Notes: generated from the sequence alone by a model not told the origin. A stretch of 64,000 nt of DNA from IDS-8 sp040902105 (GCA_040902105.1 JBBDXW010000050.1:41104-105103), one strand, 5' to 3'. Positions 37,005 to 45,909 are shown, counted from the stretch's first letter. Translations and numbers: made by a program.

Positions 37005-38369
37005 ATGAACGACAGCCCAGGCGTTTCCCGAATTCTGATCGCCGACGACCAGCGGGATGTGCTCGACGCGCTCAAGCTGCTGTTGAAGGGCGAGCCGTTC
37101 GTGGTCGAAACCGCGGCGTCGCCCGCGGCAGTGCTTGCCTCTCTCGGCAAGTCGGCCTTCGATGCATTGCTGATCGACCTGAACTACACGCGCGACACAA
37201 CGTCCGGACAGGAGGGGCTCGAGCTATTGCGTTCGGCCCACCAGCTCGAGCCGGAACTTCCGGTCATCGTAATGACGGCCTGGGGCACCATCGATGTTGC
37301 TGTACAGGCAATGCGCGAAGGCGCCAGCGACTTCATCGAGAAACCCTGGGACAACCAGCGCCTGTTATCGGTGCTGCGCAACCAGGTCGAACTCGGTCGC
37401 GCGCTGCGTGCCGCTCGCCGGCTGCAGGCGGAGAACGAGCTGTTGCACGTTGGTAGCGGCGATTTCATAGCGGAGTCAGCCGTTATGCAGCCGGTGTTGC
37501 AACTCGTGGGGCGTGTCGCCGCATCGGATGCGAACATTCTGCTTACCGGTGAAGCAGGTGTCGGCAAGGGCGAACTTGCGCGCCTGATCCATGCGCGTTC
37601 AAAACGTAACAACGGCGCCTTCATCGGCGTGAATATGGGTGGGATTGCCGACAGCATCTTCGAATCCGAAATGTTCGGCCATGTGCGCGGCGCTTTTACC
37701 GATGCGAAGAGCGATCGGATCGGCCGCTTCGAGCTGGCAGACGGCGGCACACTGTTCCTGGACGAAGTCGCGTGCATGCCTTTCACTCAACAGGGCAAAC
37801 TACTGCGTGTCCTGGAATCCGGCGACTACGAACCGGTGGGTTCGTCCAGAACCAGGCACGCAGACGTGCGCGTGATCTCCGCGACCAACGGCAACCTGCG
37901 CGCCATGATTGCTGACAGTGCGTTCCGCGATGACCTTCTGTTTCGCCTCAACACCGTGGAAATCGAATTGCCGCCTCTGAGAGCGCGACGGGAAGACATC
38001 ATGCTGCTGGCAGCGCGCTTCCTGGACATATATTCGCGCAAGTACGCTCGCGAAGCCGCTGGTTTCGCGCGCGACGCCGTCCAGGCGCTGCTGAGTTACG
38101 CGTGGCCGGGCAACGTGCGGGAGTTGTCGCACGTCGTCGAGCGCGCGGTATTGATTGGCGGCGGTGCCCAAGTCCAGGTGAGCGACCTCATGCTGGTGCG
38201 GCGCGCCGAGACCGACAGCGTCCCGCTGCAACAATTAACCCTGGACCAGGCGGAAGAGCTGCTGATCCGGAACGCCCTGGAGCGCTGCGGCGGTAACGTG
38301 CAGGCAGCCGCGGAGCAACTCGGCGTGAGCCGCAGCGCACTGTATCGGCGCATGGAGAAATACGGGTAA
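37005..38369 (+). CDS. NtrC-class sigma-54-dependent response regulator
   Basis: 454 residues in three parts. The receiver domain is 1-125, with acidic Asp14/Asp15, phospho-acceptor Asp58 in LLIDLN and Lys113. The AAA+ domain is about 140-370, with Walker A GEAGVGKG (172-179), L1 loop GAFTDA (219-224), Walker B GGTLFLDE (237-244) and an arginine-rich segment FRDDLLFRLN. A Fis-type helix-turn-helix occupies 411-454 (NVQAAAEQLGVSRSALYRRM). The sigma-54 contact loop is normally GAFTGA; Asp replaces the second Gly here. The kinase follows immediately. The -24/-12 promoter and tandem repeats before the adaptor gene, 34 kb upstream, are the obvious target, which would make the whole cluster self-controlled. 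Confidence 0.93.
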   Translation: MNDSPGVSRILIADDQRDVLDALKLLLKGEPFVVETAASPAAVLASLGKSAFDALLIDLNYTRDTTSGQEGLELLRSAHQLEPELPVIVMTAWGTIDVAVQAMREGASDFIEKPWDNQRLLSVLRNQVELGRALRAARRLQAENELLHVGSGDFIAESAVMQPVLQLVGRVAASDANILLTGEAGVGKGELARLIHARSKRNNGAFIGVNMGGIADSIFESEMFGHVRGAFTDAKSDRIGRFELADGGTLFLDEVACMPFTQQGKLLRVLESGDYEPVGSSRTRHADVRVISATNGNLRAMIADSAFRDDLLFRLNTVEIELPPLRARREDIMLLAARFLDIYSRKYAREAAGFARDAVQALLSYAWPGNVRELSHVVERAVLIGGGAQVQVSDLMLVRRAETDSVPLQQLTLDQAEELLIRNALERCGGNVQAAAEQLGVSRSALYRRMEKYG

Positions 38370-38370
38370 C

Positions 38371-38426
38371 GGTGCCGTTTAGCGCGGCACCGTTTAGCGC
38401 GGCACCGTTTAGCGGCACCGTTTAGA
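38371..38426 (+). repeat. Tandem 13-15 bp repeats between regulator and kinase
   Basis: Four units follow one another: GGTGCCGTTTAGCGC, GGCACCGTTTAGCGC, GGCACCGTTTAGC and GGCACCGTTTAGA. The first unit differs at two bases, and as a result GGTGCCG pairs perfectly with CGGCACC (38385-38391) around a 7-base loop, directly after the regulator stop codon. The last unit ends 8 bases before the kinase ATG. The array could be an attenuating hairpin or a slippage-prone tract that tunes kinase translation. Confidence 0.8.
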
Positions 38427-38434
38427 ATCGGCTG

Positions 38435-39733
38435 ATGAAGCGTTTCAGTTTTGAATCCCGGCTGACGCTGCTGGCGCTGGCCGGCGGTGTGCCCGCGCTG
38501 CTGCTGGCGGGCGCTCTGCTTCTGGGCAGCGATTTGCCTTTCGGCCTGGCCATGCTGCTGATGACAATCGTTGTGCTCGCGTGGCTGGGTCTTGTCCTGA
38601 GTGTCAGGAGCCGCCTCACCTACCACCTCAACACACTGACGAATCTGCTGGAGGCTTTGCGCGAGGAAGATTACTCGATGCGCAGCCGACGCTCGCGTGA
38701 GCAAGGCGCGATGGGCGAGGTGTTTCGCGAAGTAAACGCACTGTCCACGACCCTTCGCGAGCAGCGCGTCCAGGCACGGGAAGCGACCGCGCTATTACGC
38801 AAGGTGCTGGCGGAGATCGACATCGCGGTGTTCGCGTTCGATGGCTCGAAGCGCCTGATGCTGGTCAACCGCGCCGGCGAACGCCTTGTTAACGGCAGGG
38901 CGGCCGGTGCCACCGCGGGACAGCTGGGACTCGACGACCTGCTGCACGTCGAGGGACGGCAAACGGTCGCGCGCCGCTTTCCCGGCGGCAGCGGACGCTG
39001 GGACGTCTGGACTGGCAACTTCCGCGAATCGGGCGTGCCGCATTATCTGCTGGTGATTTCAGATCTCTCTCGCGCGCTGCGTGAGGAGGAACGCAAAGCC
39101 TGGCAACGACTGGTGCGAGTGATGGGACATGAGCTCAACAATTCGCTGACGCCGATCAAATCCATGGCGACCACTCTGTCCACGCGACTGGCTGACGGCG
39201 CTCCGGTGGATTCGTTGCGCGACGACCTGGGCACCAGTCTCGGCATCATCGCGTCGCGTGCGGAAGCACTCGGACGCTTCATGACGGGCTACACCATGCT
39301 GGCCCGGCTTCCGCCGCCGCGGCGGAAGCAGGTACGGCTGCGCGAACTGGTGGAACGTGCTGCAGCCATCGACACGCGTATGCGCGTGGCTGTCGAAGGG
39401 GCTGACGCAAATATTGCAGTCGATCCCGATCAACTCGAACAATTGATCATCAATCTGGTGAAAAACGCTGTCGATGCCGCGGGTTCCGACGGAGCCGTTC
39501 GCGTCCGCTGGGTCCTGGACAGCGGCGTCTTGCGTCTGGAAGTACTGGATTCCGGCGCCGGTCTGTCGGGGACTGACAATCTGTTCGTTCCTCTCTTTAC
39601 CACCAAGCCGGGCGGCACCGGCATTGGCCTCGTGCTGAGCCGGCAGATCGCCGAAGCGCATGACGGCACGCTGACTCTGGAAAATCGTGATGACGCACCG
39701 GGCTGCGTGGCGCGGCTGGAACTGCCGGTCTAG
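38435..39733 (+). CDS. Membrane sensor histidine kinase, partner of the sigma-54 regulator
   Basis: 432 residues with two TMs (about 9-30 and 36-57) joined by a very short loop, so there is almost no periplasmic sensor domain and sensing is probably in the membrane. A HAMP-like linker (60-110) and a PAS-like domain (about 115-200) follow. The catalytic core has H-box GHELNNSLTP with His222, N-box NLVKNAVDA (340-348), G1 DSGAG (372-376) and G2 GGTGIGL (393-399). The H-box with ELNNSL is the NtrB/PrsK-like type that pairs with NtrC-class regulators. It starts 65 bases after the regulator gene, beyond the tandem repeats. Confidence 0.92.
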   Translation: MKRFSFESRLTLLALAGGVPALLLAGALLLGSDLPFGLAMLLMTIVVLAWLGLVLSVRSRLTYHLNTLTNLLEALREEDYSMRSRRSREQGAMGEVFREVNALSTTLREQRVQAREATALLRKVLAEIDIAVFAFDGSKRLMLVNRAGERLVNGRAAGATAGQLGLDDLLHVEGRQTVARRFPGGSGRWDVWTGNFRESGVPHYLLVISDLSRALREEERKAWQRLVRVMGHELNNSLTPIKSMATTLSTRLADGAPVDSLRDDLGTSLGIIASRAEALGRFMTGYTMLARLPPPRRKQVRLRELVERAAAIDTRMRVAVEGADANIAVDPDQLEQLIINLVKNAVDAAGSDGAVRVRWVLDSGVLRLEVLDSGAGLSGTDNLFVPLFTTKPGGTGIGLVLSRQIAEAHDGTLTLENRDDAPGCVARLELPV

Positions 39734-39781
39734 CTGACGATATGGTCACTGCGAATACTTTTGAGGAATGATGCGACATAC

Positions 39782-40687
39782 ATGGATATGAAACTCGCCG
39801 TACTCGCTGCTGTTCTTGCCGCAGCGCCGCTCACCGGCCTGAGTCAAACGCAGTCCCCCGGCGCGCATGACAAAGCCTGGTGGCAGGCAGTCATCGCCGA
39901 TGACTTTACGCCTCCTGAGGACAGGCCGTTGTCATCGCTCACGCAGGAACTAAGCGACTACCTTGCGTCTGCCGATCCTGAACTGCGCGATGACATCGCC
40001 TACTCGCTGCTCACGCAGTGGATGTATGTGAAACGAATTATGCCGCCCGAACTCCGCACCGCATTGATTGGGGATTGGAGCGTAAATCTCACTTACCGCA
40101 TCGGCGAACAGGGAACGGAATCGGTTTTTCGCCGCTCTTTCTCGGCGCTGATGCTGTCCGTGGCGGCAGCGCTCGATAACGAGGCGCCATATCTCGACAA
40201 AGCCTCGTTCGACCGCCTCCTGCATGCGGGGCTTGCTTACCTGCGCGACGAGCGCGATACCCGGGGCTTCGAAGCACCGAACGGCTGGATGCACTCGGTG
40301 GCGCACACCGCCGATTTGTTGAAGCTCCTTGGCCGCAGCCGGCATCTCGGGAAGACCCAGCAATCCGTGATCCTCACGGCGATAACGGACAAACTCACGC
40401 GGCTCGATCACGTGCTCGTTCACGGCGAGGACGAACGCCTCGCTCGCGCAGTACTGTCCATCATCGCAAGACCGGATTTCGACATGCAGGCATTTCACAC
40501 GTTCCTGTCCGCACTGGAGCAGGCTCGTAGCGAGGGCTTGCCGACTCCCGCCGCACTCGCCGCGAACCAGAATTGCAAGAACCTGGCGGTGTCACTTTAC
40601 GCAGTCCTGAACACCGACGCGAGGGAACTGGAGACGCTGCACGAGGCGCGAGGGAAGACTCTCGAGTTGCTCAGAACGATGATGTAG
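39782..40687 (+). CDS. DUF2785 domain secreted protein
   Basis: 301 residues from the ATG at 39782, chosen because a signal peptide (MDMKLAVLAAVLAAAPLTGL) follows at once. The mature part is helical and contains the DUF2785 hallmark GWMHSVAHTADLLKLLGRS, preceded by RGFEAPN. The function of DUF2785 is unknown. It lies 48 bases after the kinase with no clear terminator between, so it may be the last gene of the same transcript. Cys in ANQNCKNLAV near the C-terminus is the only cysteine. Confidence 0.8.
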   Translation: MDMKLAVLAAVLAAAPLTGLSQTQSPGAHDKAWWQAVIADDFTPPEDRPLSSLTQELSDYLASADPELRDDIAYSLLTQWMYVKRIMPPELRTALIGDWSVNLTYRIGEQGTESVFRRSFSALMLSVAAALDNEAPYLDKASFDRLLHAGLAYLRDERDTRGFEAPNGWMHSVAHTADLLKLLGRSRHLGKTQQSVILTAITDKLTRLDHVLVHGEDERLARAVLSIIARPDFDMQAFHTFLSALEQARSEGLPTPAALAANQNCKNLAVSLYAVLNTDARELETLHEARGKTLELLRTMM

Positions 40688-40938
40688 CTGTTGTCACACC
40701 CGAGTCAGAGTGCACTAAATGCAAACCTCGGCGACCCGCTGCTTCAGTTTCACGTCTCGCATCCATGGATGCGGGACGAACCCGGACTCGCTGAACTTTG
40801 CGACCCGTATCAGGTCACTCAATCCCTCGCGGACGCTGCTGCAGAATAAAAAAATCCGGCGTCCTCGTTGCCTCACCTTGTAGAATCCCCGCAGGTCAGG
40901 CAAATGGCGGTTGGAGATTTCATTGGTCAATACGCGGG

Positions 40939-41859
40939 ATGGTCATGGCATCGTCAACTCATAGTTCGACGGCACGCGCCATACTCTATGCATTTCTGGC
41001 CAATGGCGGCATCGCCCTGGCCAAGTCGTGGGCCGCATGGCTGACCGGGTCCGGCAGCATGCTGGCGGAAGCGATTCATTCCTACGCGGATACGGGCAAC
41101 CAGGTGCTGCTGTACCTGGGACTGACCCGATCGACCAGACCGGCGGATGCAGAGCACCCGTTAGGCTACGGCAAGGTCAGCTACTTCTGGAGTTTTATCG
41201 TTGCGATGCTGCTGTTCAGCGTCGGCGGCCTGTTCTCGATTTATGAGGGCATACACAAGTACCTGCACCCGGAACCGTTGACGCAGATCTGGGTCGCGTT
41301 GCTGGTACTCGCGTTTGCGATCGTGCTGGAATCGTTTTCGCTTCTTGGTTGTCTGCGGGAGATCAGGAAGATCAGGGGCGAGCGCCCGTTCCGTGAATGG
41401 TTCAGGTACACACGGAGCTCGGAATTGCTGGTCGTGCTCGGCGAAGACGTTGCGGCGCTGCTCGGCCTTTGTCTTGCCTTTGTGTTCGTGTCGCTCGCGT
41501 CCTTGACGGGCAACGTGATGTTCGACGCAATCGGCTCGGCCTGCATCGGCGTCGTGCTGGTTACCATCTCGGTGTTTCTGTCCATACGCATGCGCTCGCT
41601 TCTCGTCGGGCAGTCGGCGGATCCGGAAATACAGGAAGCCATCGAAAGGGTGATTGCCAGCGAGCAGGATATCGAACGCGTGTTCAATACCATTACGATT
41701 CAGTTGGGTCCGGACACGATGCTTGCCGCAAAGATTAAACTGCGCTCCGGTGTCGATATCGACGCGGCCGTTGCCACGATCAATAGGCTGGAGCAGACGT
41801 TGAAAGCGGAAATCCCGAACCTGAAATGGTGCTTCATCGAGCCGGACGTCGCCGACTGA
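40939..41859 (+). CDS. Cation diffusion facilitator (CDF) transporter, ZnT9-like
   Basis: 306 residues with about six TMs and a C-terminal cytoplasmic ferredoxin-like domain (from about 215; VFNTITIQLGPDTMLAAKIK). The metal-site motif HxxxD is present in AEAIHSYADTGNQVLLYLG, followed by HPLGYGKVSYFWSF and, in TM5, VVLGEDVAALLGLCLAF. The D-T-x-N-Q and EDxAAxLG patterns resemble the SLC30A9/ZnT9 branch rather than FieF/ZitB. Expected role: proton-coupled export of Zn2+ or a similar divalent cation from the cytoplasm. ATG codons at 39 (40939) and 45 (40945) are both possible starts. A 250-base upstream gap shows an AT-rich patch (AGAATAAAAAAAT) but no clear promoter. Confidence 0.88.
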   Translation: MVMASSTHSSTARAILYAFLANGGIALAKSWAAWLTGSGSMLAEAIHSYADTGNQVLLYLGLTRSTRPADAEHPLGYGKVSYFWSFIVAMLLFSVGGLFSIYEGIHKYLHPEPLTQIWVALLVLAFAIVLESFSLLGCLREIRKIRGERPFREWFRYTRSSELLVVLGEDVAALLGLCLAFVFVSLASLTGNVMFDAIGSACIGVVLVTISVFLSIRMRSLLVGQSADPEIQEAIERVIASEQDIERVFNTITIQLGPDTMLAAKIKLRSGVDIDAAVATINRLEQTLKAEIPNLKWCFIEPDVAD

Positions 41860-41883
41860 CTCCGCCGACGCGGATCTTCACGG

Positions 41884-41981
41884 AGGTCGCCCGCAATGGC
41901 GGGCTCCTACAGGGCACGATTCACGCCGGTTGCCGGTGCCGGTGACAGGACCCTGTAGGAGCCCGCCATTGCGGGCGACCT
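41884..41981. repeat. REP pair between convergent genes
   Basis: AGGTCGCCCGCAATGGCGGG...(41884-41914) and its exact mirror ending GCGGGCGACCT (41951-41981) form a 31-base inverted repeat around a 36-base centre. It lies between the convergent ends of the CDF and decarboxylase genes, a typical REP position, and could act as a two-way terminator. Confidence 0.9.
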
Positions 41982-41994
41982 CCCGCTGAAGGAT

Positions 41995-43443
41995 TCACGA
42001 ACTCTCCGCGAGGTCTCGCGCGAAGTGTTCCAGCAGTTCCAGCGCCAGCTCGACCTGTACCAGATGCGTGCGGAAATGCAGCACCGCGAGACGCAGCGTG
42101 AAGCGGCCGTCAAGTTGAGTTGACGAGACGAAGACCCTGCCGTCGTTCTGCACGGCCGCGGCCAGGCGGCGATTGAACTCGTCGGCGTCGCCGCGTTCGG
42201 GAACGTAACGATAGGTCACGACCGACAGATCAGGCTCGGGCCCGACTTCCCAGCCGGGCAGTTCACCGAGGCGCGCATGGAAATGGCGCGCGAGCAAAAG
42301 CTTCTCTTCCAGCGCCGCGCGAAATGGCGCGAGGCCGCACAGCTTGAGCGGCAGCCAGAGCCGCAAACCCCGAAACGGGCGGCTCAGTTCGGGCGACAGG
42401 TCGGCCGGAGACAACTCGACGTCCGGGCGAAACGCATCCTGCATGTAATTGGCATGGTAGCGGTTTGCCCGGGCGAGGCGTTCGCGATCCCGCAGCAGAA
42501 CCGCGCCGCTGCCGAACGGCAGGAACAATCCCTTGTGCGGATCGATGACGGTCGAATCCGATCGTTCGATTCCTGCGAGCGCGCGACGTCCCGGCTCGCA
42601 CAGCAGAAATGCGCCGCCGTATGCAGCATCGACATGCAACCACAGGTCTTCAGCCGCCGTAATTTCCGCAATGCTGTTGAGCGGGTCGACCGCGCCGACG
42701 TCCGTGGTGCCTGCGGTTGCGACAACGAGCCAGGGCAGAAGCCCGGAATTGCGATCCGCCTTGATGTGCGCTGCGAGCGCATCGGCGTCCATGCGCCACC
42801 GCTCATCCACGTCGACGGTGCGATGTACGCACTCCGCAAGGCCCGCGAGCCGCAGCGCCTTGCCCACGGAATGGTGGGATTGTTCGCTCAGATAGACGAC
42901 GCGTCGCGACAGGTCCGCGGCTCTCACGTCATGCGCTTCACGCGCAGCAACAATAGCGCTTAAGGCCGCAATGCTGCCGCCGGAGGTCAGGTCGCCGCCC
43001 GCCGTTCCGGCTGGGTAACCGACCAGGCCGGAAAGCCAGTTGACGAGTTGCATTTCCAGTCGGACCGCGCCTGGCGCGGCAAAGAACACGCCCGAGTAGC
43101 GGTTGCTGACGTCAGCGAGGAAATCTCCGAGCGCCGAGGCATAGAGGCCGCCGCCGGGGATGTAGCCGAACGAGCCCGGAGATGCGGGATTGATGCCCGG
43201 CGCATTGACCTCGCTATCCAGGATCGCCAGCAAGTCCTCGATGTCGGCCGGCTCCTCGGCGAAAGGCCGCGAGAGCGCTCCATCGGGATCGCCGAATCCG
43301 GGCCGGTAAGCCGGCAACGCGCCAAGGTGTTCCAGAAATTGTTCGCTGTAGCCGCTTGCCGCTTCGCGCCACCGCGCGCGCTCCGCCGCGCCCGGGTCGA
43401 GTCTGCGGGCAAGCTGTTCGAGGGCCTTTATTCTCTCGAGCAC
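41995..43443 (-). CDS. PLP-dependent group II amino acid decarboxylase
   Basis: 482 residues of the aromatic-L-amino-acid/glutamate decarboxylase family. The lysine that binds pyridoxal phosphate is Lys304 in DPHKGLFLPFGSG. Asp272 in HVDAAYGG contacts the pyridine nitrogen, and the stacking His is in SEQSHHSV (190-191). FGYIPGGGLYASALGDFLAD and TSGGSIAALSAIVAAR are family blocks. Substrate cannot be fixed from the sequence; tryptophan/tyrosine/DOPA-type or aspartate/glutamate are candidates. It is 9 bases downstream of the FMN reductase gene on the same strand, so the two are probably co-transcribed. Confidence 0.9.
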   Translation of the reverse strand: MLERIKALEQLARRLDPGAAERARWREAASGYSEQFLEHLGALPAYRPGFGDPDGALSRPFAEEPADIEDLLAILDSEVNAPGINPASPGSFGYIPGGGLYASALGDFLADVSNRYSGVFFAAPGAVRLEMQLVNWLSGLVGYPAGTAGGDLTSGGSIAALSAIVAAREAHDVRAADLSRRVVYLSEQSHHSVGKALRLAGLAECVHRTVDVDERWRMDADALAAHIKADRNSGLLPWLVVATAGTTDVGAVDPLNSIAEITAAEDLWLHVDAAYGGAFLLCEPGRRALAGIERSDSTVIDPHKGLFLPFGSGAVLLRDRERLARANRYHANYMQDAFRPDVELSPADLSPELSRPFRGLRLWLPLKLCGLAPFRAALEEKLLLARHFHARLGELPGWEVGPEPDLSVVTYRYVPERGDADEFNRRLAAAVQNDGRVFVSSTQLDGRFTLRLAVLHFRTHLVQVELALELLEHFARDLAESS

Positions 43444-43452
43444 GGTGCGTCG

Positions 43453-44022
43453 TTAATGTGATTCGGTCCGGCCGGGCTCGACAAACCGGGCGAAACCGCG
43501 CAGGAAATTATCCAGCTGAGTGCGGAGGGCTTCGTCCTGTATCGAACCCGTCTCGTCAAAGACCTGCTGCGCTCGCGACACCATCAGCCGGCCGCCCAGC
43601 CAGTGCCGGGCACGGAGCGTCCGCAGCACCGGCAACCAGCCGTTCTGCGCGAGTATCGTGCCGAATCCGCCCTGGGAAGCGCCGATGACGGCGACCGGGC
43701 GATCGCCGAAGATTTTCGGGATGTCGCTCGAGGGTCTCGACAGCCAGTCGATGGCGTTCTTGAACACACCGGGGATGCCGTTGTTGTATTCGGGAGTGAC
43801 CAGCAGCAGACCGTCGCAGGCAAGTACGCGGTCTTTAAGCTCGCGCACGGCGGCCGGAATGCCCTCGCGTTGCTCCAGGTCGCCATCGTAAAGCGGGATG
43901 CCGTGCAACGTGGCGACATCGAGCGCCATGGCAGGGCCGGCCATCGATTCCGCCAGGCGGAGCAAGGCCGTGTTGTATGAGCCGGCGCGCAGGCTGCCGG
44001 AAATACCGAGTATCCTGATCAT
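43453..44022 (-). CDS. NAD(P)H-dependent FMN reductase (ChrR/YieF-like)
   Basis: 189 residues with a flavodoxin-like fold: N-terminal phosphate-binding GISGSLRAGSYNTALLR and the family signature PEYNNGIPGVFKNAIDWLSR in the middle, then GASQGGFGTILAQ. Members reduce quinones, chromate, azo dyes or free FMN in the cytoplasm, usually as dimers or tetramers. It stands upstream of, and almost touches, the decarboxylase gene. What links the two reactions is not evident. Confidence 0.9.
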   Translation of the reverse strand: MIRILGISGSLRAGSYNTALLRLAESMAGPAMALDVATLHGIPLYDGDLEQREGIPAAVRELKDRVLACDGLLLVTPEYNNGIPGVFKNAIDWLSRPSSDIPKIFGDRPVAVIGASQGGFGTILAQNGWLPVLRTLRARHWLGGRLMVSRAQQVFDETGSIQDEALRTQLDNFLRGFARFVEPGRTESH

Positions 44023-44106
44023 GCGTCATTTCCCTGACTTCGGAGGGGTTCCGCATGACTATGATGCCAGTACGCGAACTTGCAGCCTATGCTACAGGCC
44101 GCCCTG

Positions 44107-44760
44107 CTAAAACGCGTAACTTATCCCGAGCGTCAGCCCGAACGGGGTTTGCGAACCTATGGAGCCCGTGGCTCCCGAGACCAGGTCGACGAGCTGGTAG
44201 TCGGTCGTGTGATGCTGGATCGTCAGCGCGGCATCCAGTGCCCAATTCTCGCCGAACGAGCGGCGCAGACCGCCGCCGACCATGAAGTGTGCTTCGTCGT
44301 CGGCGGTGGTCGCAATGTTGTAGGTTCCGCCAGTCGGCGTGGTGCCCACGGCATTCTCTCCGACGTCGATCGACGCGAACCCGGCCCCGGCCGTCCAGAA
44401 CCACAACCAGGGGCTGTCCGCAGGACCGTAATGCCGTTCGACCAGCAGACTGATTCGCGAGAATTCGTTGCCCGGATCGACTACCTCGACCGACTCGATG
44501 CCGAGTGCGCGATTGGGTGTTTCGTAGTCGAATTCGACCAGGTCGAATGCAAGGCCGACATGCCAGGAATCCCTGAACTCCCAGCGACCGACGACCCCGT
44601 AACCCATCATGTCGTTTGCCGGCTGGCCGTCGCCGATGATGACTACGCCGCGAACTCCAAGGTCGAAGCGGTTCTCTTGCGCCCAGCCGGGGTTGCTGCC
44701 GAGCAAAACGAGCGCGAACACCGCTGGAGCACTCAAGCTACTTGCCGGGATACATTTCAT
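44107..44760 (-). CDS. Small outer-membrane beta-barrel protein
   Basis: 217 residues from the ATG at 44758-44760, with a signal peptide (SAPAVFALVLLGSNPGWAQ, cleavage after AQ or nearby). The mature chain alternates hydrophobic and polar residues in antiparallel-strand style (VGLAFDLVEFDY, WLWFWTAGAGFASI, MVGGGLRRSFG) and ends in LGISYAF; a terminal Phe is the signal for BAM insertion. It fits an eight-strand OmpW/OmpX-like barrel. The role is unknown. Confidence 0.75.
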   Translation of the reverse strand: MKCIPASSLSAPAVFALVLLGSNPGWAQENRFDLGVRGVVIIGDGQPANDMMGYGVVGRWEFRDSWHVGLAFDLVEFDYETPNRALGIESVEVVDPGNEFSRISLLVERHYGPADSPWLWFWTAGAGFASIDVGENAVGTTPTGGTYNIATTADDEAHFMVGGGLRRSFGENWALDAALTIQHHTTDYQLVDLVSGATGSIGSQTPFGLTLGISYAF

Positions 44761-44936
44761 GGTCACCGCTCCGCAGCGCGCCATCGTTGGCTCATTGGCC
44801 TTGAGTTAGAGAGACGTTAACGAAATTCCCTTCGCTGATTCGGCCAGGGAGCCTGCGAAAAATTCCTCGAATCGAACGCAATCTCCGGTTGCGGGTCTAC
44901 ACTTGACTCGATGTCTAATCACAAAGGAGACCCGCT

Positions 44937-45395
44937 ATGGCAACCGCAATCAAAGCAATTCCCGCCGGCTACGAAGCCGTCACCCCCTACCTCGTCGTCA
45001 AGGACGCCGCTGCCGCCATCGACTTCTACAAGAAGGCATTTAACGCCACGGAACTGATGCGCTACGACGACAACGGCCGGATTGGCCATGCCGAACTGCA
45101 GATCGGCGAAGGACGATTCATGCTGGCGGACGAGTATCCGGAGATGGGCTATACCGGCCCCAGGTCCGGCGAGTCGCCGGCAGTGGGGATGATGTTCTAT
45201 GTGGAGGAGGTGGACGCGGTCGTCGAGCGCGCCGAGAAGGCAGGCGCGAGCATCGAACGCCCGGTTGCCGACCAGTTCTACGGCGACCGCAGCGGCCAGG
45301 TCATCGACCCGTTCGGTCACCGCTGGACCATCGCCACTCATGTCGAGGATGTGTCTCCGGAGGAGATGGAGAGGCGGACGGCGACGAACGCCTGA
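44937..45395 (+). CDS. VOC-superfamily protein (PhnB/glyoxalase-like)
   Basis: 152 residues with two beta-alpha-beta-beta-beta units: VTPYLVVKDAAAAIDFYKKA in the first and FYVEEVDAVVERAEKAGAS with DRSGQVIDPFGHRWTIATHV in the second. This is the PhnB-like type often found beside ECF sigma factors with DGPF partners. The substrate is unknown. A strong ribosome site (AAAGGAGACC) precedes the ATG. It is the first gene of the ECF42-associated group; no TGTCGA-type promoter was found directly upstream of it. Confidence 0.9.
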   Translation: MATAIKAIPAGYEAVTPYLVVKDAAAAIDFYKKAFNATELMRYDDNGRIGHAELQIGEGRFMLADEYPEMGYTGPRSGESPAVGMMFYVEEVDAVVERAEKAGASIERPVADQFYGDRSGQVIDPFGHRWTIATHVEDVSPEEMERRTATNA

Positions 45396-45402
45396 AGCGT
45401 GT

Positions 45403-45429
45403 TGTCGATTTGACGTCCCTCCGTTCGAC
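45403..45429 (+). promoter_or_regulatory. Candidate ECF42 promoter before the first DGPF gene
   Basis: TGTCGA (45403-45408), a 17-base spacer and CGAC (45426-45429). The published ECF42 consensus is TGTCGA in the -35 region and CGA/TC in the -10 region. The same arrangement with the same spacer lies before the second DGPF gene on the other strand. The start of the DGPF gene is 57 bases downstream. Confidence 0.65.
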
Positions 45430-45486
45430 CAGATGACGATACGCCTGCCGGTGGCGGCCGATGGGCGCTCAGCTGAGGAACAAGCA

Positions 45487-45864
45487 ATGAAGTACCTGTG
45501 CCTGGCGTACGAAGAAGAAAGCACGCTCAATCGCCTGTCCCGCGTGGAATGGGCGTCACTGCGGCGCGAGACGCTGGACTATGTCGGCGCATTGCGCGAC
45601 AGCGGACAACTGCTTGCGGCGGAACCCCTGCAAAGCGCCCGGACTGCCGTCTCCGTCCGCATTCGCGACGGTAAAGTGTTGACCACGGACGGCCCGTTTG
45701 CGGAGACGAAAGAACAGCTCGGCGGCTTTTTTCTGATCGAAGCCAGGGACCTGGAAGAGGCGACGCAAGTCGCCTCGAACTGGCCGTCGGCGAGATTCGG
45801 CACGATCGAGGTACGCCCGATCGAGGCGGAGCTGCGGGAAGAAGGACGGTACGCAGCGCTGTGA
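45487..45864 (+). CDS. DGPF/YCII-domain protein 1
   Basis: 125 residues, starting at the conserved MKYLCLAYEEES. A dimeric ferredoxin-like alpha/beta fold is expected. The defining motif DGPFAETKEQLGGFFLIEA is at about residues 60-80, followed by ARDLEEATQVASNWPSA. YCII/DGPF proteins have no established biochemical role but are the conserved targets and neighbours of ECF42 sigma factors. A TGTCGA-N17-CGAC promoter candidate lies upstream, and the ECF42-type sigma gene is 3.9 kb downstream. In-frame codons upstream of this ATG read through the promoter and are not used. Confidence 0.9.
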   Translation: MKYLCLAYEEESTLNRLSRVEWASLRRETLDYVGALRDSGQLLAAEPLQSARTAVSVRIRDGKVLTTDGPFAETKEQLGGFFLIEARDLEEATQVASNWPSARFGTIEVRPIEAELREEGRYAAL

Positions 45865-45909
45865 TGCCGATCAGTAACACTATTGCCCGAATCACTGAGG
45901 AGAACCGCG

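Noticed and set aside
45199..45486. Upstream in-frame extension of DGPF protein 1
   Set aside because: It overlaps the VOC gene in another frame and passes through the promoter candidate; DGPF proteins start at MKYLC.
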